In this document: piece by piece, positions 16,852-25,430 of the stretch
Numbering within the stretch: position 1 is the stretch's first letter
Layout of the letters: every line of letters starts with the position of its first letter
Origin: Streptomyces sp. NRRL B-1347
Lineage (GTDB): Bacteria > Actinomycetota > Actinomycetes > Streptomycetales > Streptomycetaceae
Length of the DNA stretch: 64,000 nt
Reading direction: 5' to 3'
Assembly (NCBI RefSeq): GCF_000720325.1
Contig: NZ_JOJM01000032.1
Location: forward strand, 17,399-81,398
Made by a program: the position numbers and the translations under genes
The notes under the pieces: generated by a model
Seen by the model: the letters and a program-made list of their open reading frames with translations, nothing else
What the model was told of the DNA's origin: nothing
Databases searched by the model: none

Positions 16852-16884
16852 AAGGGCCCCGCGGTTCCGTCCCGCGGGGCCCTT
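16852..16884. terminator. Terminator of the lipoprotein gene
   Basis: Perfect 13-bp stem AAGGGCCCCGCGG (16852-16864) with CCGCGGGGCCCTT (16872-16884), loop of 7 bases. It lies 49 bases beyond the stop of the minus-strand lipoprotein gene. Confidence 0.82.
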
Positions 16885-16932
16885 CGCTCGTGCGCCGAGC
16901 GGCGGCGGGCCCGGCCCGCCGCCGCTCGGCGC

Positions 16933-17796
16933 CTACTTCACCTTGGCCAGCTGCGCGTCCATGACCGCCGCGGGAACCTTCGGCTGCGCGTCCGCCGCGT
17001 CCGTCGCCGGCAGGTCCGGCTCCCCGGCCTCGCGGCTCTCCTTGTCCAGCGCCGCGCTCCGGGGGTCGTAGAAGTTCGACGCGGCGAAGGACACGAGCGT
17101 GGACCCCTCGCGCACGACGGTGACCGTCCAGCGCTTCAGGAACTCGCCCTGACGGCTGCCGAGGCGGTAGCTGACGGCTCCGTCACCCTTGTCCGGCGCG
17201 GTCAGCGCCTTGACGCCCGAGTAGCGCAGGTCGCCGGTGCGGAAGGCGGCGCACTTCCCGGCATCGGCGGCCGTGCGCAGCTTCCCGAGGGCGCGCGCGG
17301 CCGCGTCCTCACTGGCGTACGCGTACAGCTCGACGTCCGTCGTCGACACGTTACGGGCGCCCTTGCCGGTGACGGTGCGGCCGACGTGGCCCTTCGCGCC
17401 GGGCGGGGTGGCGGACGTCAGGAGGTCCGCCAAGGGTGCGCAGGCGGCCGGGGAGGCCGACGCTCCGGCCCACGCGGCCTCCAGCTTGTTCGGCTTGCGC
17501 GTCGCCACGTCGTGGCCGCGGACGTCGCCCTTGGCCAGGGACGCCGCCGTCAGCTTGGCGGGGGCGCCACCGCCGTCACGCGCGCCACCACCGCCTCCTG
17601 AGCCGCCGCCGTCACGTGCGCGTCCGCCATCGGCGTCCGGGGCTCCGGCGCTGTCCCGCTCCTTCGGCTTCGCCTGCTCCGTCGACGACTTGCCCTCGTC
17701 ACGGCCGCCGCCGTCACCGCCGCCGCACGCGGCGGTCAGACCCAGCGTCGCCGCGACCGAGGCGGCCACCACCACGCGCGACACAGCTGACTTCAC
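16933..17796 (-). CDS. Secreted lipoprotein, function unknown
   Basis: A 287-residue lipoprotein: signal peptide MKSAVSRVVVAASVAATLG with lipobox LTAAC (Cys 24), then a Gly/Asp/Lys-rich tether of about 60 residues and a soluble domain (about 85-287). The domain contains ACAPLADLL and KCAAFRTGDL, with Cys residues that could pair, and resembles the PknH-sensor-like folds of actinobacterial lipoproteins. The GTG start has AGTAGGGG at a good distance. It belongs to no operon I can see; ligand and role are unknown. Confidence 0.8.
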   Translation of the reverse strand: MKSAVSRVVVAASVAATLGLTAACGGGDGGGRDEGKSSTEQAKPKERDSAGAPDADGGRARDGGGSGGGGGARDGGGAPAKLTAASLAKGDVRGHDVATRKPNKLEAAWAGASASPAACAPLADLLTSATPPGAKGHVGRTVTGKGARNVSTTDVELYAYASEDAAARALGKLRTAADAGKCAAFRTGDLRYSGVKALTAPDKGDGAVSYRLGSRQGEFLKRWTVTVVREGSTLVSFAASNFYDPRSAALDKESREAGEPDLPATDAADAQPKVPAAVMDAQLAKVK

Positions 17797-17843
17797 GTTC
17801 CCCTACTTTCGCCTTGACCGATTCCGCAACCGGTTCCGCAGCA

Positions 17844-17870
17844 CGCAGCTCGCAGCTCGCAGCTCGCAGC
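17844..17870 (+). repeat. 7-bp tandem repeat (GCAGCTC)n
   Basis: The unit GCAGCTC is repeated 3.7 times about 50 bases upstream of the lipoprotein start, close to where its promoter should be. Copy number could vary by slippage. Confidence 0.8.
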
Positions 17871-17970
17871 ACTTCAGAACGCGGAACACAGGTGCGGAGT
17901 CACCCGCACCCCCTCTACGACCGAAGATCGCCGCAGGTGGTTCCACGGTTCGGCATCGAATTGCAAACGG

Positions 17971-18372
17971 TCACCCCTGCCAGGGCCAGAACCGGTACGG
18001 GCTCAGGAGCAGGATCGCGAGGACCATGAAGCCCACGACGATCACCACGCTGCGGACCTGGCGCCAGCGCCCGGACCCGGCGCCGCCGCGGCGCGGCCCG
18101 GTGGGCGCGGCCCGCCAGTCGTCCGGACGCCAGGGCGCGGCGGCCGCCTCCTTGCGCTTGCGGCGCTTGCGCCCCACCGTGCCCTCGGCCTGCTGCCGAG
18201 CCGCCTCCGCGTCCAGTTTGCGCAGCCTTTCGGCCACCATGCGCGCCCGCGCCGACGGCTCCTTGGGCGCCGACGCGCGGATGTCCCGCTCGCTGTCCTC
18301 CGCGAACCTCCGCCACACCTCGTCGGATATGGGCCCCTCGTCTTCGGGCTCGCGCGGCGACTGCACGGACAC
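17971..18372 (-). CDS. Small protein with C-terminal membrane anchor
   Basis: A 133-residue protein: an acidic N-terminal part (DEGPISDEVWRRFAEDSERDIR), a basic Arg/Lys stretch (GRKRRKRKEAAA) and a single C-terminal membrane helix (VRSVVIVVGFMVLAILLLSP). This suggests a tail-anchored cytoplasmic protein. It is conserved in streptomycetes as a hypothetical protein; I recognise no domain. The GTG at 18372 follows GGGGAGGGGAGCACA; upstream in-frame sequence is not protein-like. Confidence 0.72.
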   Translation of the reverse strand: MSVQSPREPEDEGPISDEVWRRFAEDSERDIRASAPKEPSARARMVAERLRKLDAEAARQQAEGTVGRKRRKRKEAAAAPWRPDDWRAAPTGPRRGGAGSGRWRQVRSVVIVVGFMVLAILLLSPYRFWPWQG

Positions 18373-18652
18373 TGTGCTCCCCTCCCCCGCCCGTTGCCCC
18401 GCAGCGGGTCCATCTCGCTTGCAAACGGGGGAAGTTCTACGACACCCCACGAGGGCCGCACAAGCCCGGACCCTTCACATCCTCCCGAGGTGTGACCCAA
18501 ACCACATAAAGTTTCCGTGAGTTCGGGTGCAACCATTCACAGGAAACACAAGTCATGCATGCGTAACTACGGCCACTTCCGTGTCTCGGCGCGGAGGCCC
18601 CAGCTTCGTGCCGCGCAGGGACGCGCGGCACGCCGGACTCACCGAGGTCTTC

Positions 18653-19801
18653 ATGAAGCTTCGCCGTGCCCTGGCCGCCGCGGCCGCCACCGCCGCGCTC
18701 GCCCCGCTCGCGCTGCTCTCGGCCCCGGCCGCGCTCGCGACCGAGGGCGACGCGACGACGCCCGGCACGAGCGTGAGCGAGACCCCGGACCCCGCCGCCA
18801 CGCCCACGCCCACACCAGGCACGGAGGATCCGGCGGAGAAGCCCGGTGGCGAGCCTGGCGGCCCCGATGAGCCCGGTGCCGACAAGCCCGCTGAGCCCGG
18901 CGGCAAGCCCGGCGGCGCGCAGAAGCCCGGCGAGAAGCCGGGTGCCGGTGAGAAGCCGGGCGAGGAGCCCGGCGGCAAGCCCGGTGACGAGGGCGGCAAG
19001 CCCGGCGGCGAAGAAGGCCCCAAGCCCCCGTCCAAGGGCAAGGACCACGAGGAGAAGCCCTCCCCCGAGCCCTGCGAGGTCGACGACGAGACCGGCGAGG
19101 ACCTCGACAGCCGCCTCGAACTGAGCCTCAAGGGCCTGCCCGGCAAGATCGTCGCGGGCAGCGGCTGGCACGAGTTCACGCTGACCGCGGCCAACCCCAG
19201 CGACGACGAGCTCGGCGAGGTCAACTGGCTCGCGGCCGTGGACAACTTCTCCAACAGCGAGCACGAGCGGAACTGGCTGAGCACGTACGCGCGCATCCAG
19301 TACTTCGACCCCGAGGCCAAGGGCTGGAAGTCGATCGTCGACGAGGTCTCGGACGGCAGCTACTTCGGGAAGACCACGCTGGGCGCCCACGAGCAGATCG
19401 AGCTCCAGCTGCGCCTCGACATCAGCGCCAAGGCCCCGGCGGGCCCGGGCTACGCGCTCGGCCTCGGCGGCTACACGGACGCCGAGCTCGAGTGCACGCA
19501 CAGCTCGTTCGACTTCTTCGAGTTCACGGTCCTGAAGCCGGGCAGCGACATCGACTACCCGGGCGAGGCCATCGAGCTGCCGGACAAGCCCGCCCCGCGC
19601 CCCGCGCCCAAGCCGCAGGGCGGCATCAAGCCCATCAAGCACACCACCGTGACGACGGCCCCGACGCCCAGCGGCAGCCTCGCCGAGACCGGGTCGAGCT
19701 CCGCGCTGCCGACCATCGGCATCGTGGGCGGCGTCGCCGTCGTCGCGGGCGCGGGCGCCGTGTTCGTGGTGCGCCGTCGTGGTAACTCGGACGCTGCGTA
19801 A
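18653..19801 (+). CDS. LAETG sortase-anchored surface protein
   Basis: A 382-residue surface protein: signal peptide (MKLRRALAAAAATAALAPLALL, cleavage near ALA-TE), then a stalk of about 100 residues made of KPGG/EPGG/DKPAEPG repeats. A globular domain with one Cys pair follows (PCEVDDETGEDL and AELECTHSSFDFFEF). At the C-terminus the sorting signal LAETG precedes a hydrophobic helix and RRRGNSDAA. LAXTG signals are substrates of class E sortases in Streptomyces, which link chaplins and other proteins to peptidoglycan. The ATG at 18653 directly starts the signal peptide; a terminator follows. The exposed domain is not one I can name. Confidence 0.85.
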   Translation: MKLRRALAAAAATAALAPLALLSAPAALATEGDATTPGTSVSETPDPAATPTPTPGTEDPAEKPGGEPGGPDEPGADKPAEPGGKPGGAQKPGEKPGAGEKPGEEPGGKPGDEGGKPGGEEGPKPPSKGKDHEEKPSPEPCEVDDETGEDLDSRLELSLKGLPGKIVAGSGWHEFTLTAANPSDDELGEVNWLAAVDNFSNSEHERNWLSTYARIQYFDPEAKGWKSIVDEVSDGSYFGKTTLGAHEQIELQLRLDISAKAPAGPGYALGLGGYTDAELECTHSSFDFFEFTVLKPGSDIDYPGEAIELPDKPAPRPAPKPQGGIKPIKHTTVTTAPTPSGSLAETGSSSALPTIGIVGGVAVVAGAGAVFVVRRRGNSDAA

Positions 19802-19845
19802 CGCGCTCCGCGCGCGGATGTGACACGAGACCACCGCAAGACGCG

Positions 19846-19879
19846 AAGGACCTGCACTCGGAGGGGGGTGCAGGTCCTT
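19846..19879. terminator. Terminator after the LAETG protein gene
   Basis: Perfect 12-bp stem AAGGACCTGCAC (19846-19857) with GTGCAGGTCCTT (19868-19879), loop of 10 bases, ending in TTTCG. Confidence 0.85.
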
Positions 19880-19950
19880 TCGCCATTCCGGACCCCTTGA
19901 AGCCCCGCGAGCCCCAGGAGCCGCTGGAGAGCCCCTGGAGCCCCGCCCAG

Positions 19951-21771
19951 TCACCCCTTGGGCGGTACCACCGGCATCCCGAGGAACGGCAGCCGCAGCG
20001 CCCCGAACGCGTCCGCCGGGACCGCCGGGGACTTCGGCTCGACCGGCGCGAGACGCACGTACGCGACGCCCTGCGCGGGACGCGGATCGGCGCCGCCCTT
20101 GTTCGGCCAGAACGACATGGCGCGCTCCGCCTGCGCGGTGATCGTGAGGGACGGGTTCACGCCGAGGTTCGCGGACACCGCCGAGCCGTCGACCACGGAG
20201 ATCCCCGGGTGGCCGTACAGCCGGTGGTAGGGGTCGATGACGCCCGTCTCCGGCGAGTCGCCGATCGGGCAGCCGCCCAGGAAGTGCGCGGTGAGCGGGG
20301 TGCCCATCAGCTCGCCGACGTTCGAACCGGGGAAGCCGTTGATCTCCTCCGCGATGAGGGTCGCGGCGCGGGTGGCCTCCGGAATCTGGTCCGGGTTGGG
20401 CGCGCCGTGGCCCTGCCGGGCCGTCAGCAGGCCCTTGCCCAGGCCCTTCTCCTTGCGGTACGTGGTCAGCGAGTTGTCAAGGGTCTGCATGACGAGGCCG
20501 ATGATCGTGCGCTCCGACCAGCGGCGGTTCGACAGGGAGCGCAGGGTGAGCACCGGGTGGCGGGCGGAGTTGGCGAGCCAGCCCGCGACGCGCGCCTTGC
20601 CGCCCTTGGCGGTGTACGGCACCTGGAGCAGGGTCAGGCTGCCCATCGCGTTGGACTTCTTGCCGTAGCGGACGGGCTCGATGTGGGTGGTGCCGTTCGG
20701 GTGGATGGACGAGGTGATGGCCACGCCCCTGCTGAAGTCGGCCCGGTCGCCCTGGGTGCTGCCGTGGCGCTTGCGGTAGCGCCGGTCGGAGGTCTGCGCG
20801 CCCACCAGGGCCTCCGAGTTGGTGCGGGTCAGCTCGCCGAGGCGCCGGGAGACGCGCGGCAGCAGATGGCTGTCCTTCATGCGGTGCAGCAGCGTCTGCG
20901 TGCCGTAGGTGCCCGCGGCCAGGACGACGCGGCGGGCCCGGAACGTGTGCCCCTTGCCCTTGCGCTTGTTGTCGGTGGGCAGCGTGGCCACGGCGTAGCC
21001 GCCGCGCGAGTCCTCGGTGAGGGCGACCACGGTCGTCATCGGGTGGATGACCGCGCCGGCCTTCTCGGCGAGGTACAGGTAGTTCTCGGTGAGCGTGTTC
21101 TTCGCGCCGTGGCGGCAGCCCGTCATGCACTCGCCGCACTCGGTGCAGGCCCGGCGCGCGGGGCCCGCGCCGCCGAAGTACGGGTCGGGAACTTCCGCGC
21201 CGGGCCCGGCCGTTGACTCACCGGTGGCGTCCCGTCCGTCGCCGAAGAAGACACCGACCGGTGCCATGTGGAAGCTGTCGCCCACCCCCATGGCCTCGGC
21301 GGCCGCCTTGAGATGGACGTCGGAGGGAGTCGTCGTTGGATTGAGCCGCACCCCGAGCATGCGCTTGGCCTGCTCGTAGTACGGACGCAGCTCGTCCTGC
21401 CAGTCCGTGATGCCCTTCCACTGCGGATCGTCGAAGAACGCCGCAGGCGGTACGTAGAGCGTGTTCGCGTAGTTCAGCGATCCGCCGCCCACGCCCGCGC
21501 CCGCCAGGACCATCACGTTGCCCAGCAGATGGATGCGTTGGATGCCGTAAAGGCCGAGTGCCGGGGCCCATAGGTAGTTCTTCAGGTCCCAGGAGTTCTT
21601 GGGCAGCGTGGCGCGGGTGAAGCGGCGGCCCGCTTCCAGGACGCCGACGCGGTAGCCCTTCTCGGTGAGCCGCAGCGCGGCCACGGAGCCTCCGAAGCCG
21701 GAGCCTATGACGATGACGTCGTAGTCGTGGCCCGCGCCGTCCTCGCTCTGGACGGAGTTCTCCTGCGGCAT
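19951..21771 (-). CDS. GMC-family FAD oxidoreductase (cholesterol-oxidase-like)
   Basis: A 606-residue flavoenzyme of the glucose-methanol-choline family, nearest in motifs to cholesterol/steroid oxidases. The FAD-binding dinucleotide fold is DYDVIVIGSGFGGSVAALRL (residues 17-36), followed by the GMC loop LAGAGVGGGSLNYANTLY. A four-Cys cluster, CTECGECMTGC (about 211), is unusual for oxidases and typical of this ferredoxin-like subgroup. The C-terminal catalytic region includes AHFLGGCPIGDS and the SANLGVNPSLTI loop. The ATG at 21771 gives MPQENSV. It is downstream of, and collinear with, the semialdehyde dehydrogenase gene, so the two may be co-transcribed. The substrate is unknown. Confidence 0.9.
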   Translation of the reverse strand: MPQENSVQSEDGAGHDYDVIVIGSGFGGSVAALRLTEKGYRVGVLEAGRRFTRATLPKNSWDLKNYLWAPALGLYGIQRIHLLGNVMVLAGAGVGGGSLNYANTLYVPPAAFFDDPQWKGITDWQDELRPYYEQAKRMLGVRLNPTTTPSDVHLKAAAEAMGVGDSFHMAPVGVFFGDGRDATGESTAGPGAEVPDPYFGGAGPARRACTECGECMTGCRHGAKNTLTENYLYLAEKAGAVIHPMTTVVALTEDSRGGYAVATLPTDNKRKGKGHTFRARRVVLAAGTYGTQTLLHRMKDSHLLPRVSRRLGELTRTNSEALVGAQTSDRRYRKRHGSTQGDRADFSRGVAITSSIHPNGTTHIEPVRYGKKSNAMGSLTLLQVPYTAKGGKARVAGWLANSARHPVLTLRSLSNRRWSERTIIGLVMQTLDNSLTTYRKEKGLGKGLLTARQGHGAPNPDQIPEATRAATLIAEEINGFPGSNVGELMGTPLTAHFLGGCPIGDSPETGVIDPYHRLYGHPGISVVDGSAVSANLGVNPSLTITAQAERAMSFWPNKGGADPRPAQGVAYVRLAPVEPKSPAVPADAFGALRLPFLGMPVVPPKG

Positions 21772-21800
21772 TGGGGTCTCCTCGCATCTGCGGGCTCGTC

Positions 21801-21842
21801 GTGGCTGGTCGCGCAGTTCCCCGCGCCCCTTCGGGGCGCTCC
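21801..21842. repeat. Dispersed Streptomyces hairpin repeat
   Basis: GCTGGTCGCGCAGTTCCCC followed by GCGCCCC TTC GGGGCGC is a motif I recognise as scattered between genes across Streptomyces chromosomes. The 7-bp stem (21823-21829 with 21833-21839) may also serve as a terminator for the upstream dehydrogenase gene. Confidence 0.65.
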
Positions 21843-21844
21843 CG

Positions 21845-23461
21845 TCAACGCAGCCGCAAGGCCTTCATCACCTTCAGGCTCGTCGTCATGAACTTCGCGT
21901 ACTTCTCGTCGTCCATGCCGAACGACGGCGCCAGCGGCATGAGGCGCTGGTGGGCCACGGTCTGCGCCTCGGTGTACTTGAGGATGCCCTCGGAGCCGTG
22001 GCGGCGGCCGAGACCCGAGTCCTTCATGCCGCCCATCGGCGACTGCACGCTGCCGTAGGCGGGCGCGAAGCCCTCGTTGACGTTCACGGTGCCGGTGCGC
22101 AGGCGGGCGGCGACCGCGCGGCCGCGCTTGCCGTCCTTCGTCCAGACCGAGGAGTTCAGGCCGTAGGGCGTCGCGTTGGCGAGCTCCACCGCCTCGTTCT
22201 CGTCGGTGAAGCGGTAGATCGAGACGACCGGGCCGAAGGTCTCCTCCGTGCACACGGCCATGGGCGACTCGACGCCGTCGAGGATGGTGGGCTCGTAGAA
22301 GTACGGGCCGATGTCGGGCCGGGCCGTGCCGCCCGCGACGAGGGTCGCGCCCTTGGCGACGGCCTCGTCGACGTGGCGCCGGGTGGTCTCCAGCTGCCGC
22401 TCGCCGACCAGCGAGCCCATCTCGGCGCCGTAAGCGAGCGAGCGCCCGAGCCGCATCGCCCTGGTGCGCGCGGCGAACCGCTCGACGAACACGTCCGCGA
22501 TCGACTCGTGGACGTACAACCGCTCGATGGATATGCACAGTTGGCCCGCGGAGGAGAAGCAGGCGCGCACCGCGCCCGCGGCGGCCTTCTCCACGTCGGC
22601 GTCGTGCAGGACCAGCATGGCGTTCTTGCCGCCGAGTTCGAGGGAGACGCCGACGAGCCGGGCCGCGGCGCCCGTGGCGACCTCGCGCCCGGTGCGCGTC
22701 GAGCCGGTGAAGGAGACGTAGTCGGCGTGCTTGACGATCTCGGGGCCCACGACGGGGCCTTCGCCGAGCACGACCTGGAACACCTCGGAGGGCAGCCCCG
22801 CCTCGACGATGAGGTCCCTGGCCCACAGCGCGGTCAGGGCGGTCTCCGTGTCCGGCTTCATGACAAGGGCGTTGCCCGCGACGAGCGCGGGCAGCGCGTC
22901 GCCGATGGACAGCTCCAAGGGGTAGTTCCACGGCGCGATCTGGCCGACGACACCGCGCGGCTGACGCAGCTCGGTGACCTTCGTCAGGGCCGGTACGACA
23001 CCGGTGTGGCGCTTGGGGCTCAGATAGGCGGGCGCGCGACGGCCGTAGTGGCGGGCCGCGACGACGACGGCCTGGATCTCCTCGTGCGCGTGCAGCCGCG
23101 CCTTGCCGGTCTCCAGCTGGATCAGGTCGAGCGCCTCGCCCTGGCGCTGGAGCAGCAGGTCGTGGAAGCGCAGGAGCACGGCGGCGCGCTGGCGCACCGG
23201 CGTGCGCGCCCAGGCGATCTGCGCGGTACGGGCCCGCTGGAAGGCGGTGGCGACGTCCTCGGGCGTGGACTCCGGCAGCTCGGCCAACTGCTCGCCGGTG
23301 AACGGCGTGTGGTTGGCCGTGCGGCCCGAGCCGAGCACGCCCCGGGTGAGCTGGGCCACCAGTTCCGGCGTGACCACGTCGGCGGCGGTGCGGGCACCGC
23401 GCGGGGCCTGAGCGATCGGGTTCGTACCGAGGGATGCCGCGGGGGCCTGCGAGTCCGTCAT
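21845..23461 (-). CDS. Succinate-semialdehyde dehydrogenase, NAD(P)+
   Basis: Aldehyde dehydrogenase superfamily enzyme (538 residues) of the succinate-semialdehyde type, oxidising succinate semialdehyde to succinate in the GABA route. Motifs in order: IAPWNYPLELSIGDALPAL (Rossmann entry with catalytic Asn), FTGSTRTGREVA, general base Glu in SLELGGKNA, nucleophile Cys in SSAGQLCIS and the C-terminal ETFGPVVSIYRF. The ATG at 23461 has no clear ribosome site and a -10-like CATACGCT seven bases upstream, so it may be leaderless. A perfect palindrome 35 bases upstream is a likely operator. The GMC oxidoreductase gene follows on the same strand. Confidence 0.92.
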   Translation of the reverse strand: MTDSQAPAASLGTNPIAQAPRGARTAADVVTPELVAQLTRGVLGSGRTANHTPFTGEQLAELPESTPEDVATAFQRARTAQIAWARTPVRQRAAVLLRFHDLLLQRQGEALDLIQLETGKARLHAHEEIQAVVVAARHYGRRAPAYLSPKRHTGVVPALTKVTELRQPRGVVGQIAPWNYPLELSIGDALPALVAGNALVMKPDTETALTALWARDLIVEAGLPSEVFQVVLGEGPVVGPEIVKHADYVSFTGSTRTGREVATGAAARLVGVSLELGGKNAMLVLHDADVEKAAAGAVRACFSSAGQLCISIERLYVHESIADVFVERFAARTRAMRLGRSLAYGAEMGSLVGERQLETTRRHVDEAVAKGATLVAGGTARPDIGPYFYEPTILDGVESPMAVCTEETFGPVVSIYRFTDENEAVELANATPYGLNSSVWTKDGKRGRAVAARLRTGTVNVNEGFAPAYGSVQSPMGGMKDSGLGRRHGSEGILKYTEAQTVAHQRLMPLAPSFGMDDEKYAKFMTTSLKVMKALRLR

Positions 23462-23495
23462 GACGGTGAGCGTATGCCTGGGCGGACGCTTTGGG

Positions 23496-23507
23496 TACCC
23501 ATGGGTA
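23496..23507. promoter_or_regulatory. Palindromic operator candidate upstream of the dehydrogenase gene
   Basis: TACCCATGGGTA is a perfect 12-bp palindrome within a longer imperfect one (GGGTACCCATGGGTAAC), 35-46 bases before the start codon where a -35 would lie. The cognate regulator is not adjacent and is unknown. Confidence 0.5.
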
Positions 23508-23595
23508 ACGAGCTTTCACCGCTCTCCCACGCGGGCTCGGCACCCCTCCTGCACCGCGCCAGTGCCCGCTGGCAGCAAAGCCGCTGATCAGGGCG

Positions 23596-25352
23596 TTAGC
23601 CGGAGCCGGTCGCGCCCTTGCCCACCTTCAGACGGTCCCGCGCGGCCTTGAAGAGAGCGGTGCCCCGCTTCTCGTGCCCGGCGACGCCCTTGGGCATCCG
23701 CACCATCAGCTCGTAGGCCTCACCGGCATCGGTGAGGATCATCAGCCGCATCTCACGGGTGACCGCCGGATCCGTCTTCCCCTCGCGCTTCTCACCCGCC
23801 TCGCCCTTCTTGTACGCGGCGTCGAGCAGCGCCGCGCCCTGGCCGTGGAAGCTCGTCGGGGACATGGCCGTGGTGACCGCGTCGTACGGCGGTTCCTCGT
23901 ACTCCTGACGCTCCTGGTCCGCCCAGGCGAGCGCGTTCTTCGCGGGAGGCTTCGCGGACTTGGTGAGCCGCAGAAAGACCCGGCCGCCCGGCTCGGAGTA
24001 CTCGACGTATGCGGCGTTGTCAGCGTCCTCGGCGTTCTCGCCGTTCTCGCCGCTCGGGTTCGCCGGGTCGCGGACGACCTCCGTGTACGAGGCCGGCACG
24101 GAGACCTCGGCGGACAGCGCGCGCTCCTTGTGCGCCTTCCAGCGCGGGCCGGACGACGGCTTGCTCGCGCCCGACGCCACGGACTCCTCCGGCGCCACCT
24201 CGGCGGGCGGGAACTCGCCCATCTCGCCGATCTCTTCGCCCACGTCGGAGACCGACTGCCCCTCCTCGTACGCCTCCCCGCCGTCGCCGTCCGCCAGGGA
24301 GGTGCCGAGCCAGACTCCGCCGCCGACGAGCAGGGCGCCCACGAGGGCCCCGGCGAGCAGGGTGGGGGTGCGACGGCGGGCCGCTGCCGCACGGCCCCCG
24401 GGCCCGCCCCTTCCCGAACCGGGGGCTTCGCCCGCCGAGCCCTCCCCATCGGCGCTCCGCGCCTCGTCCTCAAACGCCGGAGAGGCTGGATCCCTCCGGT
24501 GCGGCACGGCCTCCTCGCGCACCACGTCGGCGGGCGACTCCGCCACCTCACCGAGCGCCGCCGCCACCTCCGGCGCGGTAGGGCGCTCCTGCGGGTCCCG
24601 GTGCAGCAACGCCTCGATCAGGGGCCCAGTTCGCCCGCCTGCCCGGGCTTCGGCGCCTGTGCCGCGAGGACGGCCGCGAGGGTCGACTCCAGCGTCGTAC
24701 GGCGGAACGGAGAGCGGCCCTCCACGGCCGCGTACAACAGGACGCCGAGGGACCACAGGTCGGAGGCCGGGCCCGCGCCGGGGCCCGACATCCGCTCGGG
24801 GGCGATGAACTCCAGCGAGCCGACGAACTCGCCGCTGACCGTCAGGGACTCCTCGCCCTGGATGCGGGCGATGCCGAAGTCGGTGAGCACGACACGGCCG
24901 TGCGGCCCGAGCAGCACGTTCGCGGGCTTCACGTCGCGGTGCACGATGCCCTTGGCGTGCGCGGCCGCGAGCGCGCCGACGAGGGCGAGGCCGATGCGAG
25001 CGGACTCGGCGGGCGACAGGGCGCCGCGCCTGAGCACCTCGTGCAGCGACTCGCCACGGATCAACTCCATGACGATCCAGGGCACTTCGTCGTCCTCGAC
25101 GACCACGTCGAGGACGGCGACGGCCGCCGGGTGCTCGACCCGCGCCGCCGCCCGCGCCTCCCGCCGGAGCCGGGCGTACGCGCGCCGCCGCTCCTCGCCG
25201 TGCGGATCGCCGGGCAGCCGCGGCTCCTTGACGGCGACCTCGCGGTCCACCAGCTCGTCGACGGCACGCCACACGGTGCCCATGCCCCCGGAGCCGATGC
25301 GCTCGACGAGCCGGTAGCGGCCCCCGATCACACGTCCGCCCTCAGTACTCAT
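23596..25352 (-). pseudogene. Membrane Ser/Thr protein kinase K1, frameshifted
   Basis: PknB-type receptor kinase split by one missing base. The first frame (25352-24618) gives an intact kinase core: GSGGMGTVW glycine loop, VAVKE lysine, HRDVKPANVLL catalytic loop, DFGIA and APERMSG, and ends early at GELGP. The second frame resumes at PLIEALLHRDPQERPTAPEVA and gives the end of the C-lobe, a linker, a membrane helix (LLAGALVGALLVGGGVWLG) and an exported domain of about 180 residues ending VGKGATGSG. The missing base falls in the run CAGGGGCCC at 24619-24627. Repaired, the product would have 585 residues, like K2. Without repair, a soluble kinase fragment of 244 residues would be made. Confidence 0.82.
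24463..24492. repeat. Dispersed repeat copy inside the kinase K1 gene
   Basis: The sequence CTCGTCCTCAAACGCCGG plus GAGGCTGGATC matches intergenic copies at 53404, 62367 and 62457. On the coding strand it is translated in the juxtamembrane linker as DPASPAFEDEA, so the insertion has stayed in frame. Confidence 0.75.
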
Positions 25353-25365
25353 GTCTCATGAGTAC
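25345..25365. promoter_or_regulatory. 21-bp palindrome over the kinase K1 start codon
   Basis: Perfect arms GTACTCATG and CATGAGTAC flank a 3-base centre, and the K1 ATG (25352-25350) lies inside. It could be an operator or an mRNA hairpin that hides the start codon. Confidence 0.55.
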
Positions 25366-25430
25366 CGTGCGCGGACGCGCGGGGGCCAGCCCGGTGATCG
25401 CCCCGTGACCGAGCGTCAGCACCCGCCGCG

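Noticed and set aside
16095..16853. 252-codon minus-strand frame in the gap after chorismate mutase
   Set aside because: It overlaps the chorismate mutase gene and terminator hairpins, its composition is Arg/Ser/Pro-rich, and no ribosome site or domain is seen.
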